Source: Streptomyces sp. ACA25
GTDB taxonomy: Bacteria > Actinomycetota > Actinomycetes > Streptomycetales > Streptomycetaceae
NCBI RefSeq assembly: GCF_028200735.1
Contig: NZ_JAQKPV010000001.1
Span: 124,001-188,000, forward strand
Direction: 5' to 3'
DNA: 64,000 nt
Shown: positions 11,335-22,027 of the stretch, piece after piece
Numbering within the stretch: position 1 is the stretch's first letter
How the letters are laid out: each line of letters begins with the position of its first letter
Notes under the pieces: model-generated
What the model was told of the DNA's origin: nothing
Databases searched by the model: none
Seen by the model: the letters and a program-made list of their open reading frames with translations, nothing else
Program-made: the position numbers and the translations under genes

Positions 11335-11350
11335 ATACCCGTACGGGTAT
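11335..11350. promoter_or_regulatory. Perfect 16-bp palindrome upstream of the thioredoxin gene
   Basis: ATACCCGTACGGGTAT ends 19 bp before the GTG start. The ATACCC/GGGTAT halves resemble operators of the CsoR/CstR regulator family, which sense copper or persulfide. That assignment is inference; no such regulator gene is in the window. Confidence 0.5.
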
Positions 11351-11407
11351 AGGCAACGAGCTCGACCCGCAACCTATTCCTGCACGCGTACCCGCCCCCG
11401 CGGCAGC

Positions 11408-11860
11408 TCAGTCCAGCGTCACCTCGACGTCCGGGGGCCGCACCAGGCTGTTGTGCACCGTGCAGTGCGAGGCGACCGCGAGCAGAGCGGCGCGGCGCTC
11501 GTCCGGCAGGTCCGCCGGCGGCACGATGCGCACCCGGATCCCCGCCACCCTGGCCGGGCGGTCGGCGGCCATCGAGAAGTCCGCCGACACGCGCAGCTTC
11601 TCGCTGGAGACCCCGTGCCTCTTGAGGTAGCGGCCGGCGTAGAAGGCGACACAGGAGGCGAGCGACGCGGCGAACAGCTCCACCGGCGTGACCCCCGCGT
11701 CCGTCCCCCCGTCCTCCACCGGCTGGTCGACGAGCATCTGGTGCCCGCGCACTTGGATCCGGTAGGTGTCCCCGAGAACCGGTGACACCTCGATCCGGCC
11801 GGCCGGAGCGACCTCCGTCATGCCGTCCGGGAGCATCACGGGCTGCTGTGTTGTCGTCAT
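11408..11860 (-). CDS. OsmC/Ohr-family protein
   Basis: Thiol-dependent peroxidase-fold protein of 150 residues. The start is the ATG at 11860, behind GAGGAG; an upstream in-frame ATG is less likely. The family signature is visible: ETTGTGAG-type region replaced by DAGVTPVELFAASLASCVAFYAG, holding one catalytic Cys in an LxSC context, and the second conserved Cys in VASHCTVHNS near the C-terminus. Two redox Cys are therefore present. Organic hydroperoxide or persulfide reduction is plausible. Likely cotranscribed with the thioredoxin gene downstream. Confidence 0.88.
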   Translation of the reverse strand: MTTTQQPVMLPDGMTEVAPAGRIEVSPVLGDTYRIQVRGHQMLVDQPVEDGGTDAGVTPVELFAASLASCVAFYAGRYLKRHGVSSEKLRVSADFSMAADRPARVAGIRVRIVPPADLPDERRAALLAVASHCTVHNSLVRPPDVEVTLD

Positions 11861-12259
11861 GACCGTCTCCTCGACTCGTGTCCCCACGCTTCAAGTAGAC
11901 GCGGCGCAACGCGCGGGCCGGAGGGGCCGAGGGTCCCGCCCCGAGGGCCGACAGGGCCCCGCCCGCACCGCCGAGCAGCCGCTCACCGACCCCGTTCCCG
12001 CCAGACGCCGCCCCGGACTGCGCCCGGGGGCCGCCTGCTCCGCACTCCCACCCTCACGAGCCGCTCGGGCCTGCTCCCCCACCTCGGGCCACTGACCGCA
12101 GGCACCTGGGGACCCGACCCGGGGTGAGGTCGAGCGGGCCGGACCAGGGCCGGGCAGCACCGGCCATCAGAAGCCCGCGGGCCACCGCTACGACCGTGCA
12201 CCAGCAGTCCACCATGCGGTAGAGTGACCGGCGACGAGTGATCCACGCGGTTGCTCTTC
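11861..12259. other. Non-coding stretch upstream of tRNA-Gly
   Basis: About 400 bp with no supported gene. A possible -10 (TAGAGT, 12220-12225) lies 35 bp before the tRNA, but no clear -35 accompanies it. Confidence 0.35.
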
Positions 12260-12333
12260 GCGGGCGTAGTTTAATGGTAGAACATGAGCTTCCCAAGCTC
12301 AGAGCGCGAGTTCGATTCTCGTCGCCCGCTCCA
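12260..12333 (+). tRNA. tRNA-Gly (anticodon CCC), CCA end encoded
   Basis: Cloverleaf with acceptor GCGGGCG/CGCCCGC, D arm GTAGTTTAATGGTAGAAC, anticodon stem TGAGC/GCTCA with loop TTCCCAA (anticodon CCC, reading GGG), T arm GCGAG-TTCGATT-CTCGT, discriminator T and a genomic CCA. The last 29 bp recur at 24984-25012, marking this gene as a likely integration site. Confidence 0.96.
12304..12332 (+). repeat. Putative attL: 3' end of tRNA-Gly, matched at 24984-25012
   Basis: 29 bp of the T arm and acceptor, identical at 28 of 29 positions to the copy 12.7 kb away. tRNA 3' ends are the usual target of actinomycete integrative elements. No integrase gene is visible between the copies. Confidence 0.55.
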
Positions 12334-12370
12334 CGGCGAAGCCCCAGGTCACCGACCTGGGGCTTCGCCG
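12334..12370 (+). terminator. Terminator after tRNA-Gly
   Basis: Perfect 17-bp inverted repeat (arms 12334-12350 and 12354-12370, 3-nt loop) directly after the CCA end. Confidence 0.8.
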
Positions 12371-12503
12371 TTGTCTGGGCCTCTCGACACCTGCCGTGCC
12401 CTCCGCGTGCCCTGAGAAGCCGCTCTTCGAGCGGGGGCTCGGCCTTCCGTCGAGCCCGCCACGCCGGCTCCGTGCCGGAGCCGGACCCGGCCGGGTCGCG
12501 CCG

Positions 12504-13973
12504 TCAGCGCTGCAGTGTCAGCAGGCCTGGACGGTAGGGGAGGAGGCCGTAGTCGCCGCCGGAGTTGGGGCTGCGGCCCTGGTAGAGGAGCTGCAGGTTG
12601 CAGGGGTCGATGGTCATGGTCTGATCGGGGCCGGCGCGGAGCAGTTCGCCGTGGCTGATGTCGTCGGTCCAAGTGGCGCCGCTGTTGGCCCTGCCGGCGA
12701 AGGGATTGCTCTCGGTCGTGGCCTGAGGTGTCCACGAGCCGTTCAGACTGGTGGCGGTGAACGAGCGGAAGTAGCGGTGGCCCTGCGAGCCGATCGCCTC
12801 GACGATCATGAGGTAGCGGTTCTGGCCCTGCAGCTTGTAGACCTGCGGGGCTTCGAAGAGGTTGTTCGTCGTATCGCTCATGATCACTGTCGAGCTCGAG
12901 CCGAAGCTGCTCGGGAAGTTCCCGATCGGCATGCTGGCCCGGTAGATCCTGCCGTTGTCACCGGCGAAGAACAGGTACATGTGCGTGTCGTCGGCGATGA
13001 GCGTCTGGTCGATGGGGCCGGTCGGGGAGTCGGAGATGCGTCCGGAGAAGAGCTCCTGCTCGGCTGACCAGCCGTTCGGGTTGGTGGGGTCGTTCGATGT
13101 CCGGTAGGAGAAGGAGGTCCTGCCCCACTGGTAGGCGAGCACCCAGATGTTCCTCGGTGCGAAGTAGAAGAGCGTGGGCGCGACGGTGGAAGCCGACATC
13201 GCGTTCTGGTTGGCCGACCCCATCTGCGACCAGTTACTGAACAGGCTGAAGTTCATCGAACCCCAGCGCGTTCCTGTGTCGTGCGTCGTCGCATAGACGA
13301 GGTGCTGGCCGTTGTAGGGGACGACGGTGAAGTCCTTGAGCGAGACCCACCCCGGCATGGGCTGCGCCAGCGCGCCCGTTGATGTCCAGCGGTATGTCGA
13401 CGGAAGAGCGCACGGGCCGGGGTCGCTGTCGCCGACCTTGACGAGCCGCCACTGCTGGTTGGCTCCGCCCCAGTCGTCGTACTGGACGATGTTCGCGTTG
13501 TCCGCGGTGGACCCGCCGTGCACTTCGAGGGCCTTGTTGCTGTGGCGCGAAATGAACCGCACGTAGCCATCCGAGCTGTCGGCGAGCCGCCACTGCTGGT
13601 TGGTGCCGTTCAGGTCGGCCCACTGGACGATCGAGCCGCCGTTCGCGGTGGACCAGTTGTGGACGTCCAGGACCTTGCCGGAGTGGCGGGACTTGATCCG
13701 GTAGTAGCCGTTTCCGGAGTCGACGAACTGCCACTGCTGCTGGCTCTGATCGTTCCTCGTCCACTGGGTGATGCGGGCGCCATCGTTGGTCGCCCGGTTG
13801 TAGACGTCCAACGCCTTGCCGCTGTTGCGGTTGACCAGCACATACGAGGCGTCGGGGTCGACGGTCGCCGCGCCGGCGGGCTGGGCACCGAGGAAGGTAG
13901 CCACGAGCAGCAAGGGCGCAAGGACGGCGAGCAGGCGTCTTGGGCGGAGCGGGGACGGACGGTGAAACGACAT
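12504..13973 (-). CDS. Secreted GH62 alpha-L-arabinofuranosidase with N-terminal ricin-type lectin domain
   Basis: Removes arabinose side chains from arabinoxylan outside the cell. Of 489 residues, 1-35 are a signal peptide (cleavage near AGAA). Residues about 42-180 are a three-repeat ricin-like (CBM13/RicinB_lectin_2) module with NQQW/QQQW motifs. Residues about 190-489 are a GH62 catalytic domain: SLKDF (catalytic Asp candidate), GPIDQTLI (second Asp) and FEAPQVYK (Glu). The ATG has a GGGAGG site. It is divergent from the GH10 xylanase across 1.1 kb of regulatory DNA. Its lectin module closely resembles that of the esterase at 16590. Confidence 0.93.
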   Translation of the reverse strand: MSFHRPSPLRPRRLLAVLAPLLLVATFLGAQPAGAATVDPDASYVLVNRNSGKALDVYNRATNDGARITQWTRNDQSQQQWQFVDSGNGYYRIKSRHSGKVLDVHNWSTANGGSIVQWADLNGTNQQWRLADSSDGYVRFISRHSNKALEVHGGSTADNANIVQYDDWGGANQQWRLVKVGDSDPGPCALPSTYRWTSTGALAQPMPGWVSLKDFTVVPYNGQHLVYATTHDTGTRWGSMNFSLFSNWSQMGSANQNAMSASTVAPTLFYFAPRNIWVLAYQWGRTSFSYRTSNDPTNPNGWSAEQELFSGRISDSPTGPIDQTLIADDTHMYLFFAGDNGRIYRASMPIGNFPSSFGSSSTVIMSDTTNNLFEAPQVYKLQGQNRYLMIVEAIGSQGHRYFRSFTATSLNGSWTPQATTESNPFAGRANSGATWTDDISHGELLRAGPDQTMTIDPCNLQLLYQGRSPNSGGDYGLLPYRPGLLTLQR

Positions 13974-14142
13974 CAGAGGCCTCCCTTTCTGGGGTCGAGT
14001 GAGGTCACCCCGATGAACCGCGGATCGGCCGGCCGGGGGACAGGGACCGGAGTGGCACTGGTGCGGCCGTTATTGCCGACGAGTTGGTGCGCGGTGCACT
14101 CAAGCCGGAACACTTCGCCGTGCACTGAGACGAGAGAGGTCT

Positions 14143-14176
14143 CCGGCCTTCAGCCGCCCCACCGGCTGAAGGCCGG
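14143..14176. terminator. Strong hairpin inside the GH62-GH10 intergenic region
   Basis: CCGGCCTTCAGCCG (14143-14156) pairs perfectly with 14163-14176 around a 6-nt loop. No annotated gene ends here, so it may terminate a short or antisense transcript or be left from a deleted gene. Confidence 0.4.
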
Positions 14177-14578
14177 TGGTGACGGCTACCGCCAGGGGCG
14201 GACACGCTTCCGGCAGGTCCAGGCGTCCGGAGGTGTTGGCCAGAGAGACCTCCGGGGCGGGAAGCGTCGGTTTCCGATATTCTTACGAAACTTCTCGGAC
14301 TCTTTGACGCCACAAGCTAGGAACGCAGGGCCTCCCGGTCAAGACCTGTCACCGATCTGTCCACAAACAGTTCGCCCCCTTCGGGCGGGAGCGAGCACGT
14401 CCGGCCCTGGCCGGCACTCGACCTCGTGCGGCCCCGGCCGGAGCACGGACCCCGTCACCTCAGGGCTGCACGGGGTCGCCGACGTGCTGATTCGAGCCTT
14501 CCGCCGGGGCCCGTCCCTACGGCATCCGCCGACGGCGGCGCTGTGGTCTGGCGGTTCCCCGCCCGACTCGCCGGACTT

Positions 14579-14592
14579 CCGGAAAGTTTCGG
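14579..14592. promoter_or_regulatory. Candidate xylan-regulon operator (degenerate copy)
   Basis: CCGGAAAGTTTCGG contains the palindrome GAAAGTTTC and matches 11 of 14 positions of CCGATAATTTTCGG, found at 28548 and 29851 around the GH11 xylanase gene. Similar GAAA-N-TTTC repeats are reported near Streptomyces xylanase genes as I recall; the regulator is not identified here. Confidence 0.4.
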
Positions 14593-14998
14593 GGAGTACA
14601 CGGAGATTTCTTCTGCACGAGGGGTTGACGATACACCGTCAACCCCTCAATCCTCCTGTCTGACAGGTCGGTTACCGTTCGATCCTTCGAACAGCGCGCC
14701 CCAAGCAGTCGGTACCGCACGGCAGAACCGCGCACGACAGCACCCGCTCCACCCCGTTTCCGATCCGGTGAGGTCCGCACCAGCGCATCCTGACTCTTCG
14801 CCAGGTGGAGAGGTATGGGACGCCGCGTGGCGGACCCCCGGCTGAGCCGCGATGGACTACCCCCATGTCTCTGTCGAAACCCCGCCACCGACCCGTTTCC
14901 GGCACGCGCGGCCGTGGTCGTCCGCTACGGTCCGGCGCCGGGGTCGCTCACCGTCCCGCCGAGTCCGCTGCCCTTCACGCACCCATGGTGTCCGGTGA

Positions 14999-16558
<1,560 letters not shown>

Positions 16559-16589
16559 TGAGAAATGCCGCTGACAAAGGAGTGAATCG

Positions 16590-17981
16590 ATGAAGACCTA
16601 CGGTACGGCTCTTCCCGCCCGACCACGCAAACCTCGATGGTGGTCCCGGTTCACCGCCGTGCTGGCGGCGTTCATGGCGACCGGCCTGCTCACCTCGGTG
16701 ATGACCACGCCCGCTCAGGGATCGCCGGCGCCCGCCGAGGCGGCCGCGGTGGACACGGGCGCCTGGTACGTCCTGGTCAATCGCCACAGCGGCAAGGCGC
16801 TGGACGTCGCCGGCGTCTCGACCGCCGACGGCGCCGCCCTCCAGCAGTGGACACGCCACGACGGAACCAACCAGCAATGGCAGTTCGTGGACTCCGGCAA
16901 CGGCTTCTACCGGCTCAAGGCCCGGCATTCGGACAAGGTTCTCGACGTCGCCAACGCCTCGACCGCCGACGGCGCCGCGCTCCAGCAGTGGACCGACCAC
17001 AACGGGGCCAACCAGCAATTCCGCCTGGCCGACTCCGACGCGGGCCACATCCGGCTGATCAACCGCAACAGCGGCAAGGCGGTGGAGGTGCAGGGCGCCT
17101 CCACCGCCGACGGCGGCAGCGTCCTCCAGCACACCGACCAGGGCGGCGCCAACCAGCAATGGCAGATGATCAAGCTGTCGTCCGGTGGCGAGGGCGGATG
17201 CGGCAACGCCCCGAATCTGACAAGCGGTACGCACACGATCCAGAGCGGCGGCAAGAGCCGCAGCTTCATCCTCAGAGTTCCCGACAACTACGACAACAGC
17301 CACCCCTACCGGCTGATCTTCGCGTTCCACTGGCGAGGCGGAACCGCCGGCGACGTCGCCTCGGGCGGAACGAGCGGGAACGCCTGGTCCTACTACGGCC
17401 AACAGGAACAGTCGGACAACACCGCGATCCTCGTCGCCCCCCAGGGTCTCGGCAACGGCTGGGCCAATGCGGGCGGTGAGGACATCACCTTCGTCGACGA
17501 CATGATCCAGCGGATCGAGGACGCCCTCTGTGTCAACCCGGCACAGCGTTTCGCCACGGGATTCAGCTGGGGCGGCGGCATGAGCTACGCGCTCGCATGC
17601 TCCCGGGCGAACGAATTCAGGGCCGTCGCGGTCATCGCCGGCGCCCAGATCAGCGGGTGCAGCGGCGGCACCCAGCCCATCGCCTACTTCGGAATCCACG
17701 GCCTCAGCGACTCGGTCCTCAGCATCGGGCAAGGACGCTCCCTGCGTGACAGGTTTGTCAGCAACAACGGCTGCACTCCCCAGAGCCCGAGCGAGCCCGC
17801 GCCGGGCAGCCGCGCGCACATCACCACTACCTACTCGGGCTGCCGTGCCGGGTACCCGGTCCAGTGGGCCGCGTTCGACGGAGGTCACATACCCGCTCCG
17901 GTCGACGGCTCCCCCAACGAAAGCGGCGTCGCCACCTGGACCAAGACAGAGATCTGGAGGTTCTTCGCACAGTTCCAGTGA
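16590..17981 (+). CDS. Secreted CE1-type esterase (feruloyl/acetylxylan esterase, PHB-depolymerase fold) with N-terminal ricin-type module
   Basis: Probably releases ferulate or acetyl groups from xylan, completing the set with GH62 and GH10. Of 463 residues, 1-50 hold a signal peptide, about 55-190 a three-repeat ricin-like module ([13 protein letters not shown], three NQQW/NQQF motifs), and about 205-463 an alpha/beta hydrolase domain. Visible are GFSWGGGM (nucleophile Ser), HGLSD (Asp region) and DGGHIPAP (His). The exact substrate cannot be decided from sequence. The lectin module differs from that of the xylanase just upstream but is very like that of the GH62 protein, which suggests module exchange. 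Confidence 0.88.
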   Translation: MKTYGTALPARPRKPRWWSRFTAVLAAFMATGLLTSVMTTPAQGSPAPAEAAAVDTGAWYVLVNRHSGKALDVAGVSTADGAALQQWTRHDGTNQQWQFVDSGNGFYRLKARHSDKVLDVANASTADGAALQQWTDHNGANQQFRLADSDAGHIRLINRNSGKAVEVQGASTADGGSVLQHTDQGGANQQWQMIKLSSGGEGGCGNAPNLTSGTHTIQSGGKSRSFILRVPDNYDNSHPYRLIFAFHWRGGTAGDVASGGTSGNAWSYYGQQEQSDNTAILVAPQGLGNGWANAGGEDITFVDDMIQRIEDALCVNPAQRFATGFSWGGGMSYALACSRANEFRAVAVIAGAQISGCSGGTQPIAYFGIHGLSDSVLSIGQGRSLRDRFVSNNGCTPQSPSEPAPGSRAHITTTYSGCRAGYPVQWAAFDGGHIPAPVDGSPNESGVATWTKTEIWRFFAQFQ

Positions 17982-18068
17982 GCCGCCCGAGTAAGCGCGC
18001 TCCAGCAGGTAAGGCCCAGGTCAGGGACGGCCGCTTCCAGGGGTCGTCGCAACACGTGGTCGTGTTGA

Positions 18069-18238
18069 TCAGGTAGCGAGCAGTGTGTGCAGGCGCTCGG
18101 CTGGGATCTCCCAGCCGGGCGTTTGCGTGGGCGGCCGTTGAGTCCGGCGGCGACGGCCGTGAGGTGCTCGCGTGTGTGGACCGATAGGTCGGTGCCCTTG
18201 GGGAAGTACTGCCGCAGCAGGCCGAGCGCCAGTCGTTC
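18069..18238 (-). pseudogene. IS30-family transposase, C-terminal remnant with frameshift
   Basis: The minus strand encodes [16 protein letters not shown] and then NGRPRK, typical of the end of IS30 transposases. The frame then shifts within CGCAAACGCCC, and the expected ending ([17 protein letters not shown], stop) continues in another frame. The N-terminal ~85% is missing. Its 5' side runs into unrelated sequence. Confidence 0.75.
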
Positions 18239-18429
18239 GCGCACCGTAGTGGTCGGCGCCGCCAGTTCGTGGGTGCCGTCGCGATGGTCAGCCGGTCGCT
18301 GATGATGACGCGTCGTGAGCAAGCCCGCCGGGACACCCAGCCTGCACCTCGCTCCGACTCATGCTCGGGGCCGGCGCCTGGTGGCTCCCACGAGGTAACG
18401 GAGGCACGCGGCAAGCGGTCAACAGCACC

Positions 18430-18600
18430 CGGATGGCGGTCGCGCGCCTCGTCGTCGCCGGTGGCCGACGAGCTGTGCGCCCGCCGTGCCGGCCGGAGCC
18501 AGCGCAACTACCGCGAGCACGTCAGGCAGCTGATGGTGCGGTTCGGGGCTCGCAGCCGGAGCGAGCTCGGCTGGCCGGCACCCTGCTGATCGAACGCGGC
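18430..18600 (+). pseudogene. LuxR-type helix-turn-helix remnant
   Basis: One frame reads REHVRQLMVRFGARSRSELG, the second half of a LuxR HTH. The preceding helix (RLVVAG, then ELCARRAG) and following residues lie in other frames, so at least two frameshifts separate them. No start or upstream domain remains. Confidence 0.45.
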
Positions 18601-18869
18601 GTCAGCCCCGCCGCCGGGGCCTGGGCCCTCGGGCTCGGCGGCAGGGAGAAGAGGACGGGCCGGCCGCTCCGGCCGGCGCCCGCCTTCGCCGCCCTGACCC
18701 GCTGGTGGGGCCCCTTCCCACTGCTGGCGGCGGCGTCCATCGTCGCGGGCATGGTGCGCGGCAACCGAGGAACGGGCGGCTGCGGGTCACCGGGCCGGTG
18801 CCGTCGGCCTGGTGGCTGGGCGGCGGGGGTGCGGGCGGCCAGGGTGCCCGCAGTGCGAGTGCGTGAGCG

Positions 18870-19115
18870 GGGATGGTGATCAACGCGAGGATGGCGGCAA
18901 GGACGGCGAGGACGGAGCCCCAGGTCATCACGGCGCATGGGCCGTGGCGGTCCAGGACACGGCCGAGGGGGATGCCGACCAGCGCAGAGATGAGCAGGCG
19001 CCGGAGAACGCCGCCGTGGTCGCGTTCATGGACCAGCCGGTGTCGGCGGCGATGCGCGTGTTGAGGACCGGGAAGGCGTACTAGACGATGCCCCAGCTGG
19101 TGACCTGTGTCGCAC
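18870..19115 (-). pseudogene. MFS transporter, N-terminal remnant
   Basis: Minus strand reads VTSWGIV-stop-YAFPVLN, then TGWSMNATTAAFSG. After a one-base frameshift it continues LISALVGIPLGRVLDRHG and VMTWGSVLAVLAA, the first helices of a major-facilitator permease. The in-frame TAG and the frameshift inactivate it, and the rest of the gene is gone. Confidence 0.7.
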
Positions 19116-19259
19116 ACGGGGCGGGCGGCGCGGGGCCGCGGCCACGTTCTCGTGACGGGTACGGCCTCGGCGGTGTCGAGGCGGGTCACCGTTGGTCAGC
19201 GGCTCGGAGGGTGACGATCACGGTGAACCCTCGAGTCCGCCCACTCGCACGATGCGGTC

Positions 19260-19650
19260 CCAGCCGCGCCCGCATGGAGCGGGAACGGCCGCAAGCCCGC
19301 CTCCCGCTACCGCACCAAAGCGTTCCCACTGAAAGACCTGGCCGTTGAACCCGGCCGCTGAACCCGGCCGGAAGGCCTACCGGCAGGCAACCTGGCGCAA
19401 GGGCTCCAAAGGACCCATGCGCTCACGATTCCGGGTGCGCGATGTGCGGGCGGCCGGTATCGCGGCGCGCACCCACGCGATGGCCCGGGCAGCAGGATCC
19501 GCCGCGTGGGACGGGGTGCTGCCCGAGCTGACCCTGCTCAGCAGATGGCCGACCCGCCACAAGACGCCCACCGAGTACTGGCTGACCAGCCTGCCCGCCG
19601 GCACCCCCCTGGGTCTCCTCGAAGCCGTGCACACGCCCGCAGCCCGTTCA
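19260..19650 (+). pseudogene. IS701-like transposase fragment
   Basis: A plus-strand frame reads GRKAYRQATWRKGSKGPM and later LPELTLLSRWP, then PTEYWLTSLPAGTPL, matching the DDE domain of IS701-type transposases. The preceding part (YRTKAFPLKDLAVEPGR) is in another frame because of a short tandem duplication of GAACCCGGCCG around 19338-19360. Both ends are missing; the fragment abuts yoeB. Confidence 0.65.
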
Positions 19651-19914
19651 GTGGTCGCTGTAGTGGAACCGGGCCTTGAGGATCTTCACTGCTTTGTCGT
19701 CGAACCGGTAGACGATGCGGTGGGTGTCATCGATCCGCCGGGACCAGTAGCCCGACAGGTTGCCCTTGAGGGGTTCCGGCTTGCCGATGCCTTCGGCCGG
19801 GGTGCGCTGGATGTCCTCGATGATGCGGACGATCCGGCGCAGGGTCTTGCGGTCCTGGCCCATCCAGTACGTGAGGTCGTCCCAGCCTTCCGGGCTCCAG
19901 GTGATGTCCCTCAC
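19648..19914 (-). CDS. yoeB: YoeB-family mRNA interferase toxin
   Basis: Ribosome-dependent mRNA endonuclease toxin of 88 residues, normal for the family. Conserved features are [21 protein letters not shown] (catalytic Glu region), [13 protein letters not shown] (Arg) and the terminal HY near residue 84. The start overlaps the antitoxin stop by 4 bp, the usual antitoxin-first arrangement. It sits among transposase remnants in the putative island and could help stabilise it. Confidence 0.94.
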   Translation of the reverse strand: MRDITWSPEGWDDLTYWMGQDRKTLRRIVRIIEDIQRTPAEGIGKPEPLKGNLSGYWSRRIDDTHRIVYRFDDKAVKILKARFHYSDH

Positions 19915-20189
19915 GCGGTGCCCTCGGTGATGTTCCGCAGCTCATCCATGGTGGTGGTGACCGCGGGTTCCTGGCCTCCCTTGTCGCGGGCTACGGCGGC
20001 CAGCAGGCGGGCGGCGTTGGCGGGGGTGGACAGCAGGTACATGGTTTCCTGCCAGGCTTCGTAGTCGTCCTCGGACATGAGCACGGCGTTGCCCTGCTTG
20101 GAGCTGATGCGGACGGGGGCATGATCCTCGTTGACCTGCTTGATGAGCGGGTAGAGGTTGGTGCGCGCTTCGCTGGCGCTGATCGTCAT
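19911..20189 (-). CDS. yefM: YefM/Phd-family antitoxin
   Basis: Antitoxin of 92 residues that should neutralise YoeB and repress the operon. It opens with the typical [20 protein letters not shown]hd/YefM DNA-binding fold, followed by the [18 protein letters not shown] core and a flexible toxin-binding tail. The ATG at 20189 follows GAGGGACCTCG. Direct repeats with GTAC cores lie 39-75 bp upstream. Confidence 0.94.
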   Translation of the reverse strand: MTISASEARTNLYPLIKQVNEDHAPVRISSKQGNAVLMSEDDYEAWQETMYLLSTPANAARLLAAVARDKGGQEPAVTTTMDELRNITEGTA

Positions 20190-20227
20190 CGAGGTCCCTC
20201 TTTCTCCCATTCCAGCCCTTGCCGGTG

Positions 20228-20264
20228 CGAAATACGGTACCAGGACCGTACGAAATAGCGTACC
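20228..20264. promoter_or_regulatory. Candidate YefM autoregulatory operator
   Basis: Two direct repeats, CGAAATACGGTACC (20228-20241) and CGAAATAGCGTACC (20251-20264), match at 12 of 14 positions. With a further GTAC at 20248, three GTAC cores fall 11-12 bp apart, on one helix face. YefM-YoeB operators elsewhere also contain GTAC-centred sites. Confidence 0.45.
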
Positions 20265-20512
20265 GGGAAGGGATGAGACTTCACTGTTCCCGCCGTCGGG
20301 CCGGGACCGGTCACCTCCTGACTCCCGCCGCCGGAGGGGGCGTGCCGGCCTCATGACGGCAACGAGGTGGTGACGACGCGGGGCAACGGACAGGGGACCC
20401 GGCAGTCGGCATCACGGGCCAGGGCCAGAGACAGAGAGGAGCGCGCCGCATCGCGAACCACTCGGACTCCATACTCGCAAAATTGATTACTCTCATTGTG
20501 TAGTATCGCGTC

Positions 20513-21106
20513 ATGGCACTGGGCAACGCGGTACTGGCCGCCCTCCTGGAGGGCGAGGCATCCGGATACGACCTGGCGAAGGGCTTTGACGCGTCGATCG
20601 CCAACTTCTGGATGACCACCCCCCAGCAGCTCTACCGGGAGCTCACCCGCATGGAGGCCGAAGGTCTGCTCACCGCCCGCGTCGTCCCGCAGGAGCGCCG
20701 CCCCGACAAGCGGCTCTTCTCGCTCACCGAAGCCGGGCGCGCCGCCCTGCGGAAGTTCGCCGCCGAGCCTCCCAGGCCGGGCACCATCCGGGACGAACTG
20801 ATGATCAAGGTGCAGGCCCTGGACGAGGCCGGTCCCGAGGTCGTCCGGGAATTCGTCGAGGAGCGCGCCCAGTGGGCGCGCGGCAAGCTCGAGCGCTACC
20901 ACCGGCTGCGTGAGCGGCTGCTGGACGGCCGCACCGAGGACGAGCACCTGCGTCACGCCGACCGCATCGGCCCCTACCTCACTCTGCTGCGCGGCATCTC
21001 CTTCGAGGAGGAGAACCTCCGCTGGTGCGAACGCGTCCTGATCATCCTGGACGAACGCGCCCACGCCACGGACCGCACCCCACAGGCCCCGGGAGACCCC
21101 GCATGA
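20513..21106 (+). CDS. PadR-family transcriptional regulator
   Basis: Predicted repressor of 197 residues. The N-terminal winged helix (about 1-75: ALLEGEASGYDLAKGF, QLYRELTRMEAEGLL) is followed by a C-terminal helical dimerisation domain (PadR C, about 90-180). There is no ribosome site; TAGTAT lies 6 nt before the ATG, so a leaderless transcript is likely. Its stop overlaps the start of the SGNH hydrolase gene (ATGA), indicating that regulator and enzyme are coupled. Confidence 0.9.
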   Translation: MALGNAVLAALLEGEASGYDLAKGFDASIANFWMTTPQQLYRELTRMEAEGLLTARVVPQERRPDKRLFSLTEAGRAALRKFAAEPPRPGTIRDELMIKVQALDEAGPEVVREFVEERAQWARGKLERYHRLRERLLDGRTEDEHLRHADRIGPYLTLLRGISFEEENLRWCERVLIILDERAHATDRTPQAPGDPA

Positions 21107-21879
21107 CCGACAGCCGCTACCAGCGCTATGTCGCCCTCGGCGACAGTCAGACCGAGGGCGTCGGCGACGGCGACGACACCACCGGCCTGCGCGGCTGGGC
21201 CGACCGCCTCGCCGAACGGCTCGCGGTCACCAGCCCTGGCCTCGTCTACGCCAATCTCGCGGTCCGCGGCCGCCTGGCCGGGCAGGTGCATGCCGAACAG
21301 CTCGCCCCAGCGATGGAGTTGCGCCCGGATCTGGCCACCGTCGTGGCCGGCATGAACGACCTCGTCCGGCCCCGCTTCGACGCCGACGAGGTGGCCGGCC
21401 ACCTGGAGGCGATGTTCGCAGCGCTGACCACCTCAGGCGCCCGCGTCGCCACCCTCACCTTCCCCGACATCTCCCGCATCACCCCGCTTGCCCGCTTCCT
21501 GGCCCCCCGGGTCACCGCCCTCAACGCCCGCATCCGCGCCGCCGCCCACCGACACGGCGTCCTCGTCGCCGAGACCCACGGCCACCCCGTCATCACCGAC
21601 CCCCGCCTCTGGAGCATCGACCGCCTCCACGCCAGCCCGCTGGGCCACCAGAGGATCGCGGACGCCGTCGCCCACACGCTCGCCCTTCCCGGCATCGACG
21701 CCTCCTGGACCGAGCCGCTGCCTGCCGTACCCGGGCCCGGCCGCGTCCAGGCGACGATCACGGAACTCCGCTGGACAGCCACCTTCCTCGGCCCCTGGAT
21801 AGGCCGCCGCCTCCGCGGCCGTTCCTCCGGCGACCACCGCACTCCCAAGCGCCCCCACCCCCTGCCGGTAGGCGGATGA
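21103..21879 (+). CDS. Cytoplasmic SGNH/GDSL-family hydrolase
   Basis: Esterase-like protein of 258 residues without a signal peptide. It contains VALGDSQTEGVGDG (block I with nucleophile Ser), AVRGRLAG (block II Gly), VVAGMNDLVRP (block III Asn) and SIDRLHASPLGHQRIA (Asp-x-x-His). The C-terminal ~45 residues are basic and Pro-rich. It is coupled to the PadR gene by an ATGA overlap, an arrangement suggesting PadR control by a lipid or phenolic ligand. The substrate is unknown. Confidence 0.88.
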   Translation: MTDSRYQRYVALGDSQTEGVGDGDDTTGLRGWADRLAERLAVTSPGLVYANLAVRGRLAGQVHAEQLAPAMELRPDLATVVAGMNDLVRPRFDADEVAGHLEAMFAALTTSGARVATLTFPDISRITPLARFLAPRVTALNARIRAAAHRHGVLVAETHGHPVITDPRLWSIDRLHASPLGHQRIADAVAHTLALPGIDASWTEPLPAVPGPGRVQATITELRWTATFLGPWIGRRLRGRSSGDHRTPKRPHPLPVGG

Positions 21880-22027
21880 ACAAGGCACCGACCCGGGCAA
21901 GAACCAGGTGTGTCCGGACGCTCCGGTCAAGGACGCCCGCCGGTGTCGACGCGCGGCGACGGCTCGTTCCCGGGGAAAGGCCGCCGGTTCGCCGTTACAG
22001 GGCCGGTGCTTGCCGTAGCGGACACCC

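Noticed and set aside
14050..14127. Coding-looking fragment [18 protein letters not shown] before a stop
   Set aside because: It resembles the end of a protein, but nothing upstream continues it and I could not name a family.
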